A stretch of 64,000 nt of DNA from Hemileia vastatrix (Eukaryota > Basidiomycota > Pucciniomycetes > Pucciniales > Zaghouaniaceae). The stretch lies in the NCBI GenBank assembly GCA_030280995.1, contig JASXTE010000002.1, forward strand, positions 8,510,183 through 8,574,182, in the 5' to 3' direction. Shown piece after piece: positions 45,741-56,208 of the stretch. How positions within the stretch are numbered: the stretch's first letter is position 1; every line of letters begins with the position of its first letter. A model generated the notes under the pieces. The model was not told the origin of the DNA. It saw only the letters and a list, made by a program, of their open reading frames with translations, and searched no databases. The translations under genes were made by a program, and so were the position numbers.

Positions 45741-46927
45741 CAAACATCTGAAAAGAAAGATAAAGCAAAATCATGTGGGTATTATAGAGCCCTAAATACT
45801 CATATACTTGATGATATTTATCCTTTACCCAGGATTAACTTAATAGATGCTACACTGCAAGGAGAAAAGTATATAAGTTTTTTTGGATGGAAATAAAGGA
45901 TATTAGAAAATATCTGTTGAAAATAATTCACAAAATATTCTGTTCATGTCCACTCCTATGGGTTTTAAAAATATATTAGGATGCATTTTCAACCTCAGAA
46001 TGCCCCATCTTTATTTCAAAAATAAATATATAATACATTCCATGAGGAGAAAATGGAAGGATAGATAATTGGGTATATTGATGACATCATTATATTCTCA
46101 CCAAATTTTGAGTATCACTTATATCAACTGAGTAAAGTATTCCAAAAAAAATGGATGAGATAAATATGAAGTTTTATTTTAAGAAATGTAAATTTTGATT
46201 TCATTATTTAAAAGTATTTAGCCATGTTGTCTCAGGTTTAAAAATATGTGTTGAGCAGAACAAAGTGACTGCTATTCAGCTAGTCAATGCCCCAAAAAAT
46301 TTAAAGGAAGTGAAAATTATTTTGGGTATGCTTTTTTACTACAGAAAATATATTAAGAATGATCAAGTATTGGCTGGACGTTTAACAAAATTTATTATTA
46401 AGGATGAAGCTTTTGTCTGGAATAATGAAGGAAAAAGATTTTATAATAACTTTAAGAAATTCTTTGTTTCTTCTTCAATATTTGGATTACCAGATTTTAA
46501 TCAACCATTTGTTTTTTATTCTGATTCAAGATTTGCTGCACTGAGTGCTTCCCTTCACCAAAAAATGGTCATCAGTAATAAATTTTCTGAGGTATTAATC
46601 TTTTATACTTCAAGAACTTTTAGAAAGAGAGAGTTTAATTATGGAGCTAATCAACTGTAACTTTTGAAATTTGGGTGACCTTTGGATAAATTACATTATT
46701 ACTTAGAAGACCAAAAAGTTGAACTGGTAACTGATTTCAATGCTGTAAAATCATTTTTAAATATGAAAACTCAAAATAAGATAAGAGCATATTTATATTG
46801 AAACTGGATGCACAAGAGTACAGAAGAAGAATGACAACCCAATTCATAGGTCTCGAAATATGCATTCCAATGTATATATGATTTCTAGATTACCATTTCC
46901 AAATAAATGATTTTTTACCCATATATT
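45741..46927 (+). pseudogene. element 4 block 3: RT and RNase H
   Basis: SCGYYRALNTHILDDIYPL continues the RT, followed by a GYIDDIIIFS-like active-site region (about 46074-46095) and an open 131-codon piece at 46265-46660 covering the RT connection and RNase H start (FVFYSDSRFAALSASLHQK). Frequent stops elsewhere. It ends at the first Harbinger insertion (TTA/ATT at 46925-46928). Confidence 0.8.
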
Positions 46928-47373
46928 AGGGGGTATCAATGTTCAGGGATCCACAATTAGGTATCAGGGATCTTTTTCCCTGGGATCAGAAATTATTAAT
47001 TGCAGAAGATTCTTATCCACTAGCTCCAGGTCTGGTGGATAAGGAATCCATGATAATGCATTATCCTGCCTCTTATACCCAATTTCTGTTCCTAATTTCT
47101 GATACCAAACTCATCACCTCCATGATTGATTTGTAAGCAAGTCACATGACATATAATTTCAGATGCCATTCTTATGTGTCTCTTCACTCTATGCTACTTA
47201 ATTTTGGTGGCAAACACATAACATTTTTTCTCATCCTTATGTGTTTCTTCACTATATTATACTAAATTTTTGTAGCAAACACATAACATTTTTTTCTATC
47301 TACACACCCCACCTGCTCATTTGGTGGCAAATTTCCACTTCCCACTCATCACCTAAACCTTCTATGGAAAAAA

Positions 47374-48569
47374 ATGAAGCACCTCTCGACTAGGAAGAAA
47401 CTTCACTCAGCTATTAATTCTATCACTTTATTTTTAGCCACTGACTCTGATTCTGACTATGGTTTGGAAGGCACATTAGCTTATATGTCATTTCTTTCCA
47501 AAAAGCATTACATCATCCTAAGGGGGCCAAATCTTTATCATGATCCCATATATGATCTTGCCTAAATTCTTGAAATTCCTCATTTAAACTTCAAAAACCT
47601 TTTTCAAACTTTCTCAACTCATCTCCAATCATCCTATCTTCCATAATAATTCCCATAACAAACAGCATGATACTAACTTTCAACTTACTGTTGCACTATG
47701 TTACTTTGGTTAAAATGTAAATGGTTCTGCTGTAAGACATTTAGATAATCTCTTTACCATAGGATATGATACCACGATATTATACACCAAGTGCTGCATG
47801 ATTTCTATCCTTTCTCTCAAGTCTCAAACACTTGCTTGGCCAACTCCACAACAGCAACTTGAATCCTCTCAAGTAATGCAAGCCAAAGGTTTTGTCAAAA
47901 GCCTGCTCATGATGGAAACCATTATTTTGTTTTCAAAAAAAGGTTTCTTCAAAATGTTCTCCAATTTCACATCTTTCATAAACTAACTTATTATCTTCTT
48001 TGTAGATACTCTATTGCAGTTCAACTTGTCTTTTACTTCAAAAAAAAGTTTATTGCTTTTCATAGTGGCTGCCCTGGCTCATGTCATGACTCTTCTGTCT
48101 TCCAAAGAATGAGGATTTCTCAAATTCCTGACTCATATTTGACAAATCTCAGTACCTCCTCTCAGACTCAACACATGCAAGTGGAAAGTACATTATACCT
48201 GCTTTCTGTAGTACAAATTTAGAAAATGACCCCAAAACCACCTTTAATTATCACCTTGCCCAATCAAGAGTGCGGATTGAACATGCTATTGGGATTTTAA
48301 AGGGAAGATTTTCTAGTCTCCAGGAGCTCAGAATCCAATTTCCAAAAAAATTGAAAATAAAAACTGAAAATCATTGGATAATGACTTGCGTTATACTCCA
48401 CAATATCCTAGCTGACTTAAAGGATGAGTGGAATGATCTTTATGAAGAAGAGGATCCTGAACCAGCTCTGGCTCTCCCCTCCCTCGAATCACAAAACATT
48501 CATGCAACTGGCATATGCTCTGTCATTATGCCGATCACCCTCCACCATTTTGACACACAACCCTTTTAA
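47374..48569 (+). pseudogene. PIF/Harbinger transposase of element 1, decayed
   Basis: Starts MKHLSTRKKLHSAINSITLF. It shares with Harbinger 2 the segments YHDPIYDLA, QTLAWPTPQQ.LESSQVMQA, the intron near 47938-47996, HSGCPGSCHDSSVFQRM (frame-shifted in part), and the catalytic-Glu region QSRVRIEHAIGILKGRFSSL, which is intact here. The block with the first catalytic Asp is damaged. Stops and indels make it nonfunctional. Confidence 0.8.
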
Positions 48570-48616
48570 GTTTTTTTATTTCATACTCTCCAAATGTCCA
48601 CTTTTTATACTATATT

Positions 48617-50117
48617 TGTCAGCCTGAATATCTCCAGGACTGAGTAAAAAGTAACTATAAGTTATGTTAAACACATGAACTATACATGGGAATAATAAAT
48701 GAGAGTACACAAATAGTATACATAAGTAAAATTATGATAATACACAAAAAATGCCATTATAACACCTTATATACACGCATATATCCACCTTTTATAGGTC
48801 TTATGTACTTAATATTAAGTTGGAGTATGTTAGGGTAATCTTAAGAACCTTAAGTATAAGGCTACATAATTTTTAAGTACACTTAAAGCTGTTATATTCA
48901 TTGTTTTATGCAAAAAACAAGAAATGCGCTTTATTTCACTTAAAAGTTGACTATATGCGCTATAAAATTGAGAATATCAAAATTGCGCTTTGACAGATCA
49001 ATTGGGCTCATTTAGAACTATTGATTTGGCTATTTAAATGCATAAAAATAACACTTTTCAAATTTGGTGTTTTTTATGCCAGAAATGGCTTCTGTGTACT
49101 GGCCACATACTGCCTGCTTTTTTCCCGTGTGAATAGCTTCATTTTTAGCAAAGTTAGCTTTTTTCACACTATAATTACCCCACATTCTACGCCCACTGTG
49201 GGGAAACACACTAAAATAGGCGACAGGCGCTTATTTAGTGTCCTAGCTTAATTAATAATGCATTGACCTTATTTATATGCACTAATTTCATTAATAACCT
49301 CACTCTTGGCACTTTATTTCATCACCACGCTTAAATTTGCCTAATTTTAGTCAAGGATTTACCCGTGCAAGCGCCTGCCAAGAACTGCATGTAGTTACCC
49401 CACATCTCACGCTCTTTTTTAAGTTTTTGGGTGGTTTCTCAGTCAATTTTGGTTATTTTTGAATGGGAATTTCACGTAGTATAATGTCAGGATTAGCCCC
49501 ATTATTTCTACAGTCAATCCCCCTTATTATTAAGCTATTATTAACCTTAAAAAGTCTCCTTTAGTCTTTAATATTATTGTTTTATACGCATATACTCTCT
49601 TTTTGTCTTTTTCTTTAATTTTGATGGATTTCCCTTATTATTACAGGATTTTGGCGGTTGTTACTCTTCTAATTATGTCATGGGTTACTGGGAATGTTGA
49701 TGGGCATGTCTATTAGTTGTTTAGAGGCGTCATTAACTGTGTATTGGGTGGTACATCAAGGGAATCATTGGGGAACTCAGTGTGTATAAAAGGAGGAGGT
49801 TTTTGAGTTGTATTTCTTCATTCTTTATCATTACAATTCAACCCATATAACCAAATAAATTACAATACATATCAATTAGTACTTCTATAAGACTTTTGAA
49901 TAGTATCTAAATTAAATAATCTATTTTTCTACCAACTACAAAGATTGTAAGCCATATATAAGACTAGTGAGAATTATATTACTGAGACCTTTATATTTGA
50001 TTATATTTTACAACTTAGTGGATTAAAACTACAGTATTCATATAGGACCATTAAAATCTTCTAGACAACTGACTATTCAAGCTAGTTCACGTCCTTGTAC
50101 TTGACCTTTGCCTGAAA
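48617..50117 (+). mobile_element. solo LTR of the element 1 gypsy family (1501 bp)
   Basis: TGTCAGCCTGAATATC...CCTGAAA, perfect 5-bp duplication ATATT (48612-48616 and 50118-50122). It is the reverse-complement relative of the interrupted LTR at 3808-5225/14078-14154. The empty site is seen in Harbinger 2 near 57520 (TACTTTATTCACTTGG), which confirms both the borders and that the LTR came after the Harbinger duplication event. Confidence 0.9.
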
Positions 50118-50576
50118 ATATTCACTTGGCTCGGTGTTTTTGTTTTTTGAATATTCATTTTCATTTTGAATTTACAAGAAATATCTCCTTTTTGGATGTC
50201 TGATTTGTTTTCATTTTCCAGCTTAACATGAAAGCACATATGTTCTGAAATCGCATATTTTTTCACTGTTTTTTTCATTCATCCCTCATATCCATTTCCT
50301 CCTATCCTCAAACATCCCTAAAACAATTTGGTTTCACATATTTTATCATCTCATCACTCCAGGTAAGTCATTTTACTCATTTCTTTTGATTTTTTGTTTG
50401 CTAATTATAATTTTTTTTCTGTTTTCTTTTTTTTGTAAGTGGTTCTTTTTGTGGTTCTCAAGGTTAAATTAACTCCCTTTTTTTGTTCTTTCTCTCCCTT
50501 CTTTCTCTTTTTTTTACTTTCCATCATTCCCTCTTTATCCCTCCTTGGCCTGGTCATGATCCCACCTGTTTGGTGT
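50118..50576 (+). other. Harbinger 1 spacer between transposase and Tet-like gene
   Basis: Corresponds to 57523-57960 of Harbinger 2 (for instance CACTTGG, the GAATATTCATTTT phrase and TCTCCAGGTAAGTCATTTTA). Pyrimidine-rich; it may include 5' untranslated exons of the oxygenase gene, as the conserved CAG|GTAAGT at about 50361 hints. No ORF is assigned. Confidence 0.5.
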
Positions 50577-51250
50577 GCTCATCACCACCTTTCCCTTCTC
50601 TTTGGCTGCCTCTCACCCCCCTTTCCTTCCTCCTTTGCTGCCTTAAACCCCCCTTTTCCCCCTATTACTCCCTCAAACCCCCCTTTTCCTCCCCCCTATT
50701 ACTCCCTCAACACCCCTACACCTGCTTCAAACCTTCCCTATAACCCCCTCAAAACCACCCCTCAAACCACCCCTATACCCACTTCAAAGCCCCCCCTATA
50801 GCCTCCTCATATCCCCCACACCTGTATCAAACCACCCCCCTCATCACTACTTACTTATTAACAAACAATTGATAACAATTGTTCATTAACTAATAAACAA
50901 TTAAAAGCAATTGTTTGTTAATATAATGAATATGAAGGAGGGGGTAAGGGGGATTTGGGGAGTTTTCAGGAGGGGTTTGGAAGAGGTTTGGGGGGTTTTA
51001 AGCGTGTGCAGGTGGGGATTGAGGGAGGGGGGGTTTAAGTGTGTGTAGGTGGGGATTGAGGGGGGGATCAAAGGGGATTGGGAGAGGGTTTGGGGTAGTG
51101 TTTTGGAGTGGTTTGATGAGGGTTTGTGGTGATCTTGGAGAGGGTTTGGGGGGTATTTTGGTGGTGTTTGGTGAGGATTTTGTGGGCTTTGGAGGGAATT
51201 TAGAATGTGCTTTGGAGATTTTTTTCAAGGGGAGAAAGGGGACTAAAAAG
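50577..51250. repeat. C-rich then G-rich low-complexity block around a CAATTG palindrome
   Basis: About 260 bases of C-runs (CCCCCCTTTTCC-type, 50590-50850) are followed by TTGTTTGTTAATA/TATTAACAAACAA-type inverted repeats with AACAATTGTT at 50858-50922. About 320 bases of G-runs (GGGGTTTGG, GGGGATTGAGGG) follow, 50937-51250. The two arms are roughly inverted. The block is missing from the matching position of Harbinger 2. The proline-rich ORFs here are composition artefacts. Confidence 0.75.
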
Positions 51251-51524
51251 GGAGTAATGAAAACAAAAATAGAAAACATTTACAGGGATCAATGAGGGTG
51301 CAATTTAAAAATTGAAAGAAATGTTTTATTAATATTTAATTTTTTTTTCTCTTTTTTGTCCAGAATTAACCAAAAAAAAACTTGTCAAATTGAAGTAAAT
51401 AAACAATTATTCTTATTTAATATTTGATGAAAATCTTAATGGTTATTTAATTTAAATTGTGTGAATTATTAATTATTTTTTTTAAAAAAAATTGACATTT
51501 TTTTGACCAGTAAATAATAAATTT

Positions 51525-51925
51525 TTCAGAAAAAAAATTTCTGTTTATTCTGATTCAAGACCTACGCCTCTATCCTTATCATTATCTTCTTTATCATCTT
51601 CTTTGATTTCAAATTCATTTCAATGATCAAAAAAAAATTCAGAAAATTTGTCAAAAAATTAAAATTCATTCAAAAAAATATCAGAAAATAAAATTTCTGT
51701 TTATTCTGATTCAAGCCTTACACCCCTATATTCATAATTATCTTCTTTATTATCTTTTTTGATTTCAACTTCATTTCAATCATGAAAAAAAAAATTCAGA
51801 AAAATTGTCCAAAAATGAAAATTCATCAAAAAAAATTTCAGAAAAAAAAATGTCTATTTCTTCTGATTCAAGCCTTGTACCTCTATCTTCATCTTCTTTG
51901 ATTTATACTTCTTTTCAATCTTCTT
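51525..51925 (+). repeat. three tandem ~160-bp units at the start of the Tet-like gene
   Basis: TCAGAAAAAAAAATTTCTGTTTATTCTGATTCAAG-type units occur at about 51529, 51690 and 51838. The third one is open (MSISSDSSLVPLSSSSLIY). They appear to be duplications of the serine-rich N-terminal coding segment. Confidence 0.7.
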
Positions 51926-53027
51926 CAAAACCTTTAACAATAAAAAATGATGATCAAACTTATCAATGTAAAAGATATTTAAGAAAGAAAATTCACTTGG
52001 ATCTTCTATTTGGCCATATATCAAACAACAAGTATTTCAAAACTAAAGTCAATAAAAAAGATAAATATCCCAGGAAGTTACTAGAAGATATTGAATATCT
52101 AACCAAATTAGGAGGTGATGAAGTTAAGGTAGTATTCAGTAATACTTTTAAAACTTAAATTATTTACAAAAATCATTCTTTTGATGGAGTAAAAGATGAA
52201 TCCTTTAATAACTATCTGATCTCATCTCTATACTATATCAAATGGCTTTGGTTTGATTACAAATTAAAAATAAGAATTTGTTGGGTGGTATCATGATTGG
52301 TTTTGGATGGAGACCAGAATCAATTAAAGTTTATTCTCTTGGTAAGTCAAATTTTTTTTGTTTTCATTCTTAATATACTTCACTTATTTAATTTTATAGG
52401 CATCTATTCATTATTTATAAATTTATCTAAAGTGGGAAAAATAATGATTTTCAATTATGGGACTCCTTACCTTCTTTAATTCCTTTCTGGCTCTATGACT
52501 CAAAAAACTCTGTAACAAAGCCTTTGAAACCAATCATGAACTTGAAATCAGAGTTGGGATTCCAAATTGGTGTGACTCCAAGTAGGAATAGATTAGCAGG
52601 GATTATCTCTTATTATCTAATGCTATAATTACCCATTCTGGTTTTCATAACAAGATTCATACTGATAAGAATGACACCAAATACCATACTTTTGGGGATT
52701 TTCTCTTATATTAATCCTATTACTGGACAACCTACTCCTTCCCCAGCTAAAATAAAAGGTCATGGGTTATAATTTCTGTATCACAACTGTATAATCAACT
52801 TTGGATTGGGAACTGGAATAACCAAAACTATTTGGAACTCTTCTAAGGATAATCACCAAACAACAAAAGCTCCCCCTGGCTTCAAATCTTGTCATGACTT
52901 TACTCATTTTGGCTGCTCCTTCCAAGTTAGTCAAAAACTAATCCAAAAAATCAACAAGGTAAAAAAATATGGTAAAAGTTATAAATTTAATAAAACTTTA
53001 AGTATATCTAAAAAGTATGGGGATTAG
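51805..53027 (+). pseudogene. Tet/JBP-like 2OG-Fe(II) oxygenase in Harbinger 1, decayed
   Basis: A serine-rich N-terminal ORF (51805-52158) is followed by broken core sequence. VGIPNWCDSK and ITHSGFHNKIHTDKNDTKY (about 52555-52680) hold the HxD iron-binding pair as HTD. An open piece from 52806 reads GTGITKTIWNSSKDNHQ...FTHFGCSFQVS, with the distal His. Frameshifts separate these parts. The order and motifs match the better preserved copy in Harbinger 2, so the gene belongs to the transposon and is not a chance neighbour. The reading stops at the exon end KINK|GTAAAA. Confidence 0.7.
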
Positions 53028-53586
53028 TAAAGTCATCAAATATTTTTTATTCTTTCATAAATTTTAAATAATTAAATCTGATATTTAAACTTACTAAACT
53101 AAAGAAATGGGCCAACAACCTTGTGTTGCATATGAGGTAATCATTATAAAGTTAATTTGTTTCATGGGGTTCATCTTTCCTATACCTGTGGAAAGTCCCA
53201 ACATTAGTTTATAGACTTAGTCTGCATTTTGGCTTGAGGAATTGACATTACTTTAAAACTAGTAAGTTTGAGATATCTTATTTATTTATTTATTAATTTA
53301 TGGAATTATCTTAAATTTTGGTGATTTTCACCCCTTACTTCAATTAAATGCAGGGGAGGGTATTGCCAAATTTTTAAAACATATATAAAGTCTTGTTTAC
53401 TTAGCTGAATTTGAAAAGAAAATTTAATGATTTGAATGTAAAGATGAAAAAATGTATGAGTTTTTCAAATTTTTGCAAAAAAAATTATCTAGGATAAATA
53501 TATTTAAAAAGTCAGCACATATGAAATTATCACCAAAAAGAAATATAAAAAAATTAATTTAACCAAACAAAAAACTAATCTAAAAT
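53028..53586. other. Harbinger 1 region after the Tet-like gene
   Basis: Short exon-like pieces shared with Harbinger 2 occur here: GCCAACAACCTTGTGTTGCATATGAG|GTAATC near 53110, and CCTATACCTGTGGAAAGTCCCAA near 53180. A single copy of the CACCCCTTACTTCAA..AATGCAGGGGAGGGTATTGCCAAA unit (about 53330) follows; that unit is amplified in Harbinger 2. The final exons of the oxygenase may lie here. Confidence 0.45.
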
Positions 53587-53847
53587 CACTACGCAATATA
53601 GGGGGTGGACTTGCTAGCAAGTCCTCAACCTGAACTCAGATGGAACTCAGATGGAACTCAGACTGAACTCATACTGAACCCATACTGAACTCTACTTGAA
53701 CACCCACCTAAAACTGTTCTGCTGAGTGGTGTTCATCCCTGATTGAATGGTTCCTTTATCAATAGCTCAATGTGTGTTCAATCTATGGTGAGTTTGGGTC
53801 CAAGGTTGCGGACTTGCTAGCAAGTCCGCCCCCCATATTGTGTGGTG
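53587..53847. mobile_element. CACTA-type MITE, copy iii (261 bp), in Harbinger 1
   Basis: Nearly identical to copy ii (19591-19851), perfect 3-bp duplication AAT (53584-53586 and 53848-53850), both 18-bp palindromes intact (53607-53624 and near 53811-53828). Inserted after the Harbinger copy had formed. Confidence 0.92.
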
Positions 53848-54094
53848 AATGTTGCAATAAAGTGTCTCAAATATCAGTGAGGAGTGTGTGCTGAGAATTG
53901 ATTATTAGCTTTAATGCATTCTATCAAGAAAACTTTAAAAATGAAATAAAAAAAAACTAGTTAACAAAAATTTTCATTAAGAAATCGATTTCCTCAATAG
54001 ATTTATTAGCTTTAACACATTCTCTCAAGAAATCTTTCTTTTTTAAACCATCTTCAAGTTGATACTTGAGTTTTATTTGATCCAATAGAAAATT

Positions 54095-55069
54095 TTACTC
54101 TAGAGCCTTTTCCCCTTTCTTTATCTTGAATTTCTTCACCTCCAAGTCATGTGCCCTCTTATCCCTCTTTAAAGAAAGCTCAAATTTCTTCTCCTCCAAG
54201 TCTTTTACCCTCCCATCTCTCTGTAAAGAAAGATTGAATTTCTTCTCCTCCAAGTTTGGTGCCCTATCATCCCTTTGTAAAGAGAACTTGTATTGTTTCT
54301 TTTGAACATTGGGAGTATCTCTTGCAAATTCAACTTTACCTAGAGTAAAAAGGAATATTAACAAAAGAAAAGAAAAGCTCACCTAATTATTAACAGGTAT
54401 GCTATCACTTACCAGATTCAAGTTTCTCCAGAAAATCATCAATGGAAGAAAAAGGGGTTTGGGAAAAACTATCTCTGATTTGCTTTCTATGACTGTTGAA
54501 ATTAAAAGTAGTTGATTGTCTTTGCTTTTTTTAGAGGTAACATTTTCCTCTTCATCATTGATGCTGGCTTCAGACTCACTTGCTTGAGGATCTTGGTTTC
54601 ATTCATTAGCCTTTCTAGAAATAAACATAACAAAACAACTAGACAAGAAATAAAAACTTACTGTAGTGGGATTGCATTGGTTTATATCACCATAAGGATT
54701 TATTGGAAAGCTATCTATATTTATTGAATTTAGAACAGGGGAGGCTTGAGTGGAGGAGGAGGATTGGAAAAGATTTGTTTTGAAATCATGTTTGGAGATA
54801 TAATCTTCACCATCAAAAATGTTGGCAGGATTAACAACAGCTTGCTCTCCAAAAATAGCATCCATCTCTTTAAAGTATGAAAATAGAGATTCAAGTTTAT
54901 CACCTATGGATTTCATGCCCTTACTGATATTGATGTTGGTAATACCAAAAAATAGTAGAAAATGAAAGTGTCTTTGCCTTTGTGTATTTGCCTCTGTAAT
55001 TCTTGAAACGTTCAGACATCTGATTATGCAAAAGATAAATCCTTCCTTTTCTCTTATTTTGTAATTCAT
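54095..55069 (-). pseudogene. Harbinger 1 Myb-like / coiled-coil accessory protein, decayed
   Basis: Two minus-strand ORFs. The upstream one (55069-54599) contains SKGMKSIGDKLESLFSYF then EMDAIFGEQAVVNPANIF, the conserved second half of the DNA-binding region, and DGEDYISKHD. The downstream one (54382-54095) has three 18-residue repeats of the type KF.LSLQRDGR..DLEEK. Same arrangement as in Harbinger 2, but with the N-terminal helices frame-shifted. Confidence 0.65.
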
Positions 55070-55620
55070 TGGCCATTAGAAGATAGCCATTGACTTTTGA
55101 TGCAGGGCCTGTCCTACTTTAGTTGCATTATCAGTACCAAAACAAGAATCATAATTAATTTTTATTTTTAGCCAGTTGATAAGTATGAGATGATCATCTT
55201 TTTTTTTGTTGAAAAGTCATTTATTTCTCAGCTGAGCAGGTGAATGAGGGAGTAATGGGATTTGATGAACAACTGGGGGAAGGCTGCCTTTGAGAAGATC
55301 TATGATGACAAGACATGTTGAGATATTTAAAGATGAAAAGGAGAAGGAAAAAACGGATGAGATGGGGAGGGGTTTTGAATGGAAATGAATAGACAGGATG
55401 GGAGTGTGCAGAAAGTTAGGGAGGCTGGCACATCTAGAAAGTTGTCCAAGATGTGGTTATGAAAAATAGAGGATAAAAATTTTGGATAGAGGTGACAATT
55501 GACACGTAAAAGGTCTAATAACCCAATTAATAGCAAAAATAATTGTGGAAGATAATTGGGGTATAATCATTTTTATCCACAATTAATTTAATTTTGTATT
55601 GGTCAACATTGATACCCCCT

Positions 55621-55828
55621 ATTTTTAGTATATATTTCTGAAATGGAAGAAGAATCAATAAAATTCATTTTAGTTTCATATGAAAAATAATTTGAGTTTA
55701 AAAATTATCAAAAATTCTTAATGACCCAAAAAATACATCAATACAACCCTTAATAAAGACTTTTCCTCAGAAGTACTAAAGTGCTTTATAAGAAGGGAAT
55801 TTCTCCATTGAAGATAGATATATTCATT
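55621..55828 (+). pseudogene. element 4 block 4: RNase H to integrase linker
   Basis: Only 208 bases between the two Harbinger elements. Read forward it gives EMEEESIKFIL..YEK and VLYKKGISPLKID, matching DLEDEFMQSILDNYN and EALEKGKFSIDD of copy 2. This shows that both Harbingers sit in the same old gypsy element. Confidence 0.7.
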
Positions 55829-55912
55829 AGGGGGTAACAATGTTCAGGGATCCGCAATTAGGGATCAGGAATTTTTTTTTCCAGGATCAGACATTATTAA
55901 TTGCGGAAGATT

Positions 55913-55944
55913 CTTATCCACTAGCCCCGGGGCTAGTGGATAAG
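55913..55944. repeat. perfect 32-bp palindrome near the left end of Harbinger 2
   Basis: CTTATCCACTAGCCCC followed directly by its reverse complement. The same place in Harbinger 1 (about 47012-47044) has a mutated version. Around it are CCGCAATTA and TAATTGCGG motifs, which recur as CCGCAATTAATTTAATTGCGG at 61868-61888 near the right end. Likely transposase or accessory-protein binding sites. Confidence 0.8.
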
Positions 55945-56208
55945 GAATCCACAATAATGCATTATCCCACCTCTTAAACCCCAATTTCCATTCCTAATTC
56001 CTGATCCCAAACTCATCTCATCCATGATGGATTTGAAAGAAAGTCACATGACTCATAATTGCTAATGCCATCCTTAAGTCTTTCCTCACTCTATGCTACT
56101 TAATTTTGGTGGCGAAAACTTAAGCTTTTTTTCTATCTACACACCCCAACTGCACATTTGGCGGTGAATTCCCACTTCCCTCATCACTTAACCCTTCCAC
56201 CGGCAACA

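Larger units (their letters stand above)
46928..55620 (+). mobile_element. PIF/Harbinger transposon 1 (decayed, 8.7 kb with nested inserts)
   Basis: Terminal inverted repeats AGGGGGTATCAATGTT and AACATTGATACCCCCT, flanked by ATT (46925-46927 and 55621-55623). Moving the boundary by one base would give TTA on the left side. The order is transposase pseudogene (+), Tet-like oxygenase pseudogene (+), then Myb/coiled-coil pseudogene (-), as in Harbinger 2. Nested inside are a solo gypsy LTR (48617-50117), a CACTA MITE (53587-53847) and a C-rich/G-rich block (about 50577-51250). Subtracting these gives about 6.2 kb, close to the 6.08 kb of Harbinger 2. Confidence 0.85.

Noticed and set aside
50439..50801. 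120-codon proline-rich ORF
   Set aside because: Produced by the C-rich low-complexity block; an overlapping ORF in another frame is just as open, and the block is missing from Harbinger 2.
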